35,376 nucleotides of DNA from Meiothermus cerbereus DSM 11376 (GTDB lineage: Bacteria > Deinococcota > Deinococci > Deinococcales > Thermaceae), in assembly GCF_000620065.1 (NCBI RefSeq), contig NZ_JHVI01000032.1:1-35376 (forward strand), given 5' to 3'. The notes beneath the pieces were generated by a model. That model was given only the letters and a program-made list of their open reading frames with translations, was not told where the DNA came from and did no database searches. A program made the translations under genes and the position numbers. Below, one piece after another: positions 33,844 through 35,376 of this stretch; the stretch's first letter is position 1, and each line of letters opens with the position of its first letter.

Positions 33844-34806
33844 ATGAGGTACGAGACCCGCAACCTGCAAGAGCTGCCCAAGTTCCGCGACGGGCTTTCG
33901 TACCTCTACCTGGAGCATGGCCGCCTCGAGCAGCAAGACCAAGCCGTGGCCTGCTATAGCCAGGAAGGCGTGGTCATGATTCCCGCTGCTGCGCTGGGTG
34001 TGCTGATGCTGGGCCCGGGCACCTCCATTACCCACGCGGCCATACGCCAGCTTGCCAACAACGGCTGCTCGGTGTTTTGGGTAGGAGAGGAGATGGTGCG
34101 CTTTTACGCCAGCGGGATGGGGGAAACCCGCTCCAGCGCCAACCTGATGCGCCAGGTGCGGGCCTGGGCCGACCCAGAAGCCCACCTCGAGGTGGTCAAG
34201 CGGCTCTACCGGCTGCGCTTTGCCGAGCCCCTCTCACCCGAACTGACCCTCGAGCAGATTCGAGGCCTGGAAGGGGTGCGGGTGCGCGACACTTACGCCC
34301 GCTGGAGCCGCGAAACAGGCGTGGAGTGGAAGGGCCGCAACTACGACCGGGGCAACTGGGCGGCTGCCGATCCCATCAACCGGGCGCTTTCCGCCGGGGC
34401 GGCTTGTCTGTATGGCCTGGCCCACGCCGCTATCCTCTCGGCGGGCTACAGCCCGGCCCTGGGTTTCATCCACACCGGCAAGCAGCTTTCGTTTGTTTAT
34501 GACGTAGCCGACATCTACAAAGCCGAGACCCTTATACCTACTGCTTTTCGGGTGGTGGCCGAGTCGGATTCGGGCGTCGAACGCCGGGTGCGCCACACCT
34601 TACGCCAGCAACTCAAGGAAGTGAAGCTCCTGGAGCGCATCGTCTCCGACCTGCATAGCCTCTTCGACGCGCTCGAGACCCCCGACCCCTACGCCGCCGA
34701 CCCTGCGGCCCCAGGTGAGCTGTGGGACCCCGAGGGCCCGGTTCCGGGCGGGATAAGCTATGGTAGTGATCGTTCTGGAGAAGGTGCCGAAGACCCTGAG
34801 GGGTGA
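33844..34806 (+). CDS. cas1: CRISPR adaptation integrase Cas1 (type I-E)
   Basis: The 320-residue protein inserts new spacers together with Cas2. The metal-binding catalytic residues are present: E143 in GLEGVRVRD, H210 in GFIHTGK, and D220/D223 in FVYDVADIYK. They are shifted by two from E141, H208, D218 and D221 of E. coli Cas1. The N-terminal beta domain contains MIPAAALGVLMLGPGTSITHAAI. The C-terminal tail after residue 285 is Pro/Asp/Gly-rich and probably disordered; its last 47 nt overlap the start of cas2. No cas4 is present, as expected for type I-E. Confidence 0.96.
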   Translation: MRYETRNLQELPKFRDGLSYLYLEHGRLEQQDQAVACYSQEGVVMIPAAALGVLMLGPGTSITHAAIRQLANNGCSVFWVGEEMVRFYASGMGETRSSANLMRQVRAWADPEAHLEVVKRLYRLRFAEPLSPELTLEQIRGLEGVRVRDTYARWSRETGVEWKGRNYDRGNWAAADPINRALSAGAACLYGLAHAAILSAGYSPALGFIHTGKQLSFVYDVADIYKAETLIPTAFRVVAESDSGVERRVRHTLRQQLKEVKLLERIVSDLHSLFDALETPDPYAADPAAPGELWDPEGPVPGGISYGSDRSGEGAEDPEG

Positions 34807-35140
34807 GCTTTCACGCTGGATGCTCGAGGTGAGCACGGGCGTGTTTGTGGGCAGCGTTTCGGCACTGGTGCGCGATTTGCTCTGGGAAAAGTGCATTGCC
34901 AAGAAAAGCTCGGGCCGCTGCTGCTTGCTCTACCGCACCAACAACGAACAGGGCTTTGCTATTCGAACCCATGGCGATACCACCCGCACCCTGATAGACT
35001 TTGATGGCCTGACCCTGGTAGCAGTGAAAAATGCCGAATGGGAGCGTATGCATCACAAGCGAAGCAGAAAAAGCAAACCAGGGGCGAATCTTGACAAAGT
35101 AACTCGGGATTCTGACACTTCCGAGGGGTCTAGCAGCTAA
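34760..35140 (+). CDS. cas2: CRISPR adaptation protein Cas2 (type I-E)
   Basis: The protein begins MVVIVLEKVPKTLRGELSRWMLEVSTGVFVG, the usual Cas2e start, with a ferredoxin-like core to about residue 95 (RTLIDFDGLTLVAVKNAEWE). It is the structural partner of Cas1 in spacer integration. At 126 residues it is longer than the E. coli protein of about 94. The extra C-terminal 30 residues are Lys/Ser/Asp-rich (RSRKSKPGANLDKVTRDSDTSEGSSS) and run into the region that should be the array leader, so this part of the DNA may serve both as coding and as leader sequence. The start overlaps cas1 by 47 nt. The stop TAA lies 20 nt before the first repeat. Confidence 0.93.
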   Translation: MVVIVLEKVPKTLRGELSRWMLEVSTGVFVGSVSALVRDLLWEKCIAKKSSGRCCLLYRTNNEQGFAIRTHGDTTRTLIDFDGLTLVAVKNAEWERMHHKRSRKSKPGANLDKVTRDSDTSEGSSS

Positions 35141-35160
35141 TTTTGCTGTTAGAATCAAGT
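35130..35160 (+). promoter_or_regulatory. CRISPR leader: hairpin and extended -10 box
   Basis: CTAGCAGC (35130-35137) pairs with GCTGTTAG (35145-35152) apart from one G-T pair, with a seven-base loop that includes the cas2 stop codon. TG-T-TAGAAT (35147-35155) is an extended -10 box with five of six consensus matches and ends 5 nt before the first repeat. No good -35 box lies 17 nt upstream; a perfect TTGACA at 35091-35096 is too far for this -10. Transcription would begin at about the first base of repeat 1. The cas operon transcript may also run into the array. Confidence 0.5.
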
Positions 35161-35376
35161 GTATTCCCCGCACCCGCGGGGATGAACCGGCACGCAAGGC
35201 GGCTACGCCATTTGTTCGTTGGTATTCCCCGCACCCGCGGGGATGAACCGAAACCCTGTCGCAATGGAAGGCCAAGGTCATCGTATTCCCCGCACCCGCG
35301 GGGATGAACCGGATTCCTCAACGGCGACCGAAGCCCCTCTACCGTATTCCCCGCACCCGCGGGGATGAACCGCTGC
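35161..35376 (+). CRISPR. Type I-E CRISPR array, first four repeats (continues past window)
   Basis: A 29-base repeat occurs at 35161-35189, 35222-35250, 35283-35311 and 35344-35372, identical in all four copies. Spacers at 35190-35221, 35251-35282 and 35312-35343 are each 32 bases; a fourth begins at 35373. The repeat starts GTATTCCCC and ends GATGAACCG. TCCCCGC and GCGGGGA pair around ACCC, the Cas6e hairpin, and the last eight bases ATGAACCG give the crRNA 5' handle. Orientation agrees with cas genes upstream, so the leader end with the newest spacers is shown. I found no match of the spacers elsewhere in this window. Confidence 0.98.

Noticed and set aside
35091-35119. TTGACA at 35091 as the array promoter
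   Set aside because: The -35 box is perfect, but 16-18 nt downstream only TGACAC, GACACT or ACACTT are found, so no matching -10 box. TAGAAT at 35150 is too far away.

Overview
The window looks like chromosomal DNA from a thermophile of the Thermaceae, most likely Meiothermus or a close relative. This is inferred from gene content and style, not from a database match. The DNA is GC-rich. dnaX carries a run of nine A residues like the known slippage site of Thermus dnaX. A GH63 glycerate-glycoside hydrolase sits beside a GH13_18 phosphorylase. There is an SLH-domain outer-membrane protein. Several genes have a TAnnnT box 7-8 nt before the start codon with no ribosome binding site, the leaderless style of Deinococcus-Thermus. 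The type I-E Cas1 and Cas6e active sites can be read directly.

Layout. (1) 1-1057: the 3' end of a DDE transposase, followed directly by a phosphodiesterase fragment that has lost its 5' end. (2) 1119-7020, minus strand: DUF1175 (YfaT-like) protein, a 1491-residue alpha-2-macroglobulin with a GCSEQ thioester motif, and a secreted HELFH metallopeptidase-like protein. This resembles the enterobacterial yfaS-yfaT grouping. (3) 7097-7708: a YhhN/lysoplasmalogenase membrane protein. (4) 7723-16083, minus strand: one long sugar operon, read as LacI regulator, binding protein, two permeases, ATPase, GH63 hydrolase and GH13_18 phosphorylase. It has a promoter and operator in front of lacI. Its probable substrate is glucosylglycerate or mannosylglycerate. 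(5) 16345-18246: a lipoprotein hydrolase, a DUF5995 gene broken by two frameshifts, and a CsoR-family repressor with a CstR-like two-cysteine pattern. (6) 18322-22080, minus strand: dnaX, a Y-family DNA polymerase and a small membrane protein. (7) 22171-24595: divergent SLH/coiled-coil/beta-barrel protein and LysM-NlpC/P60 endopeptidase.

(8) 24871-35376, plus strand: a complete type I-E CRISPR-Cas locus, in the order WYL regulator, cas3, cse1, cse2, a DUF2939 membrane-protein gene, cas7, cas5, cas6e, cas1, cas2 and the start of an array (four repeats before the window ends). The genes overlap or nearly touch, so they probably form one transcription unit. The most unusual item is the DUF2939-like membrane-anchored protein, which is translationally coupled to cse2 and lies between two Cascade subunit genes. 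The array leader is also odd: only 20 nt separate the cas2 stop from the first repeat, and that gap holds a hairpin and an extended -10 box.

Across nearly the whole window the palindrome CTCGAG is very frequent (about 34 copies by eye in the last 9.5 kb). It may be a highly iterated genomic signature.
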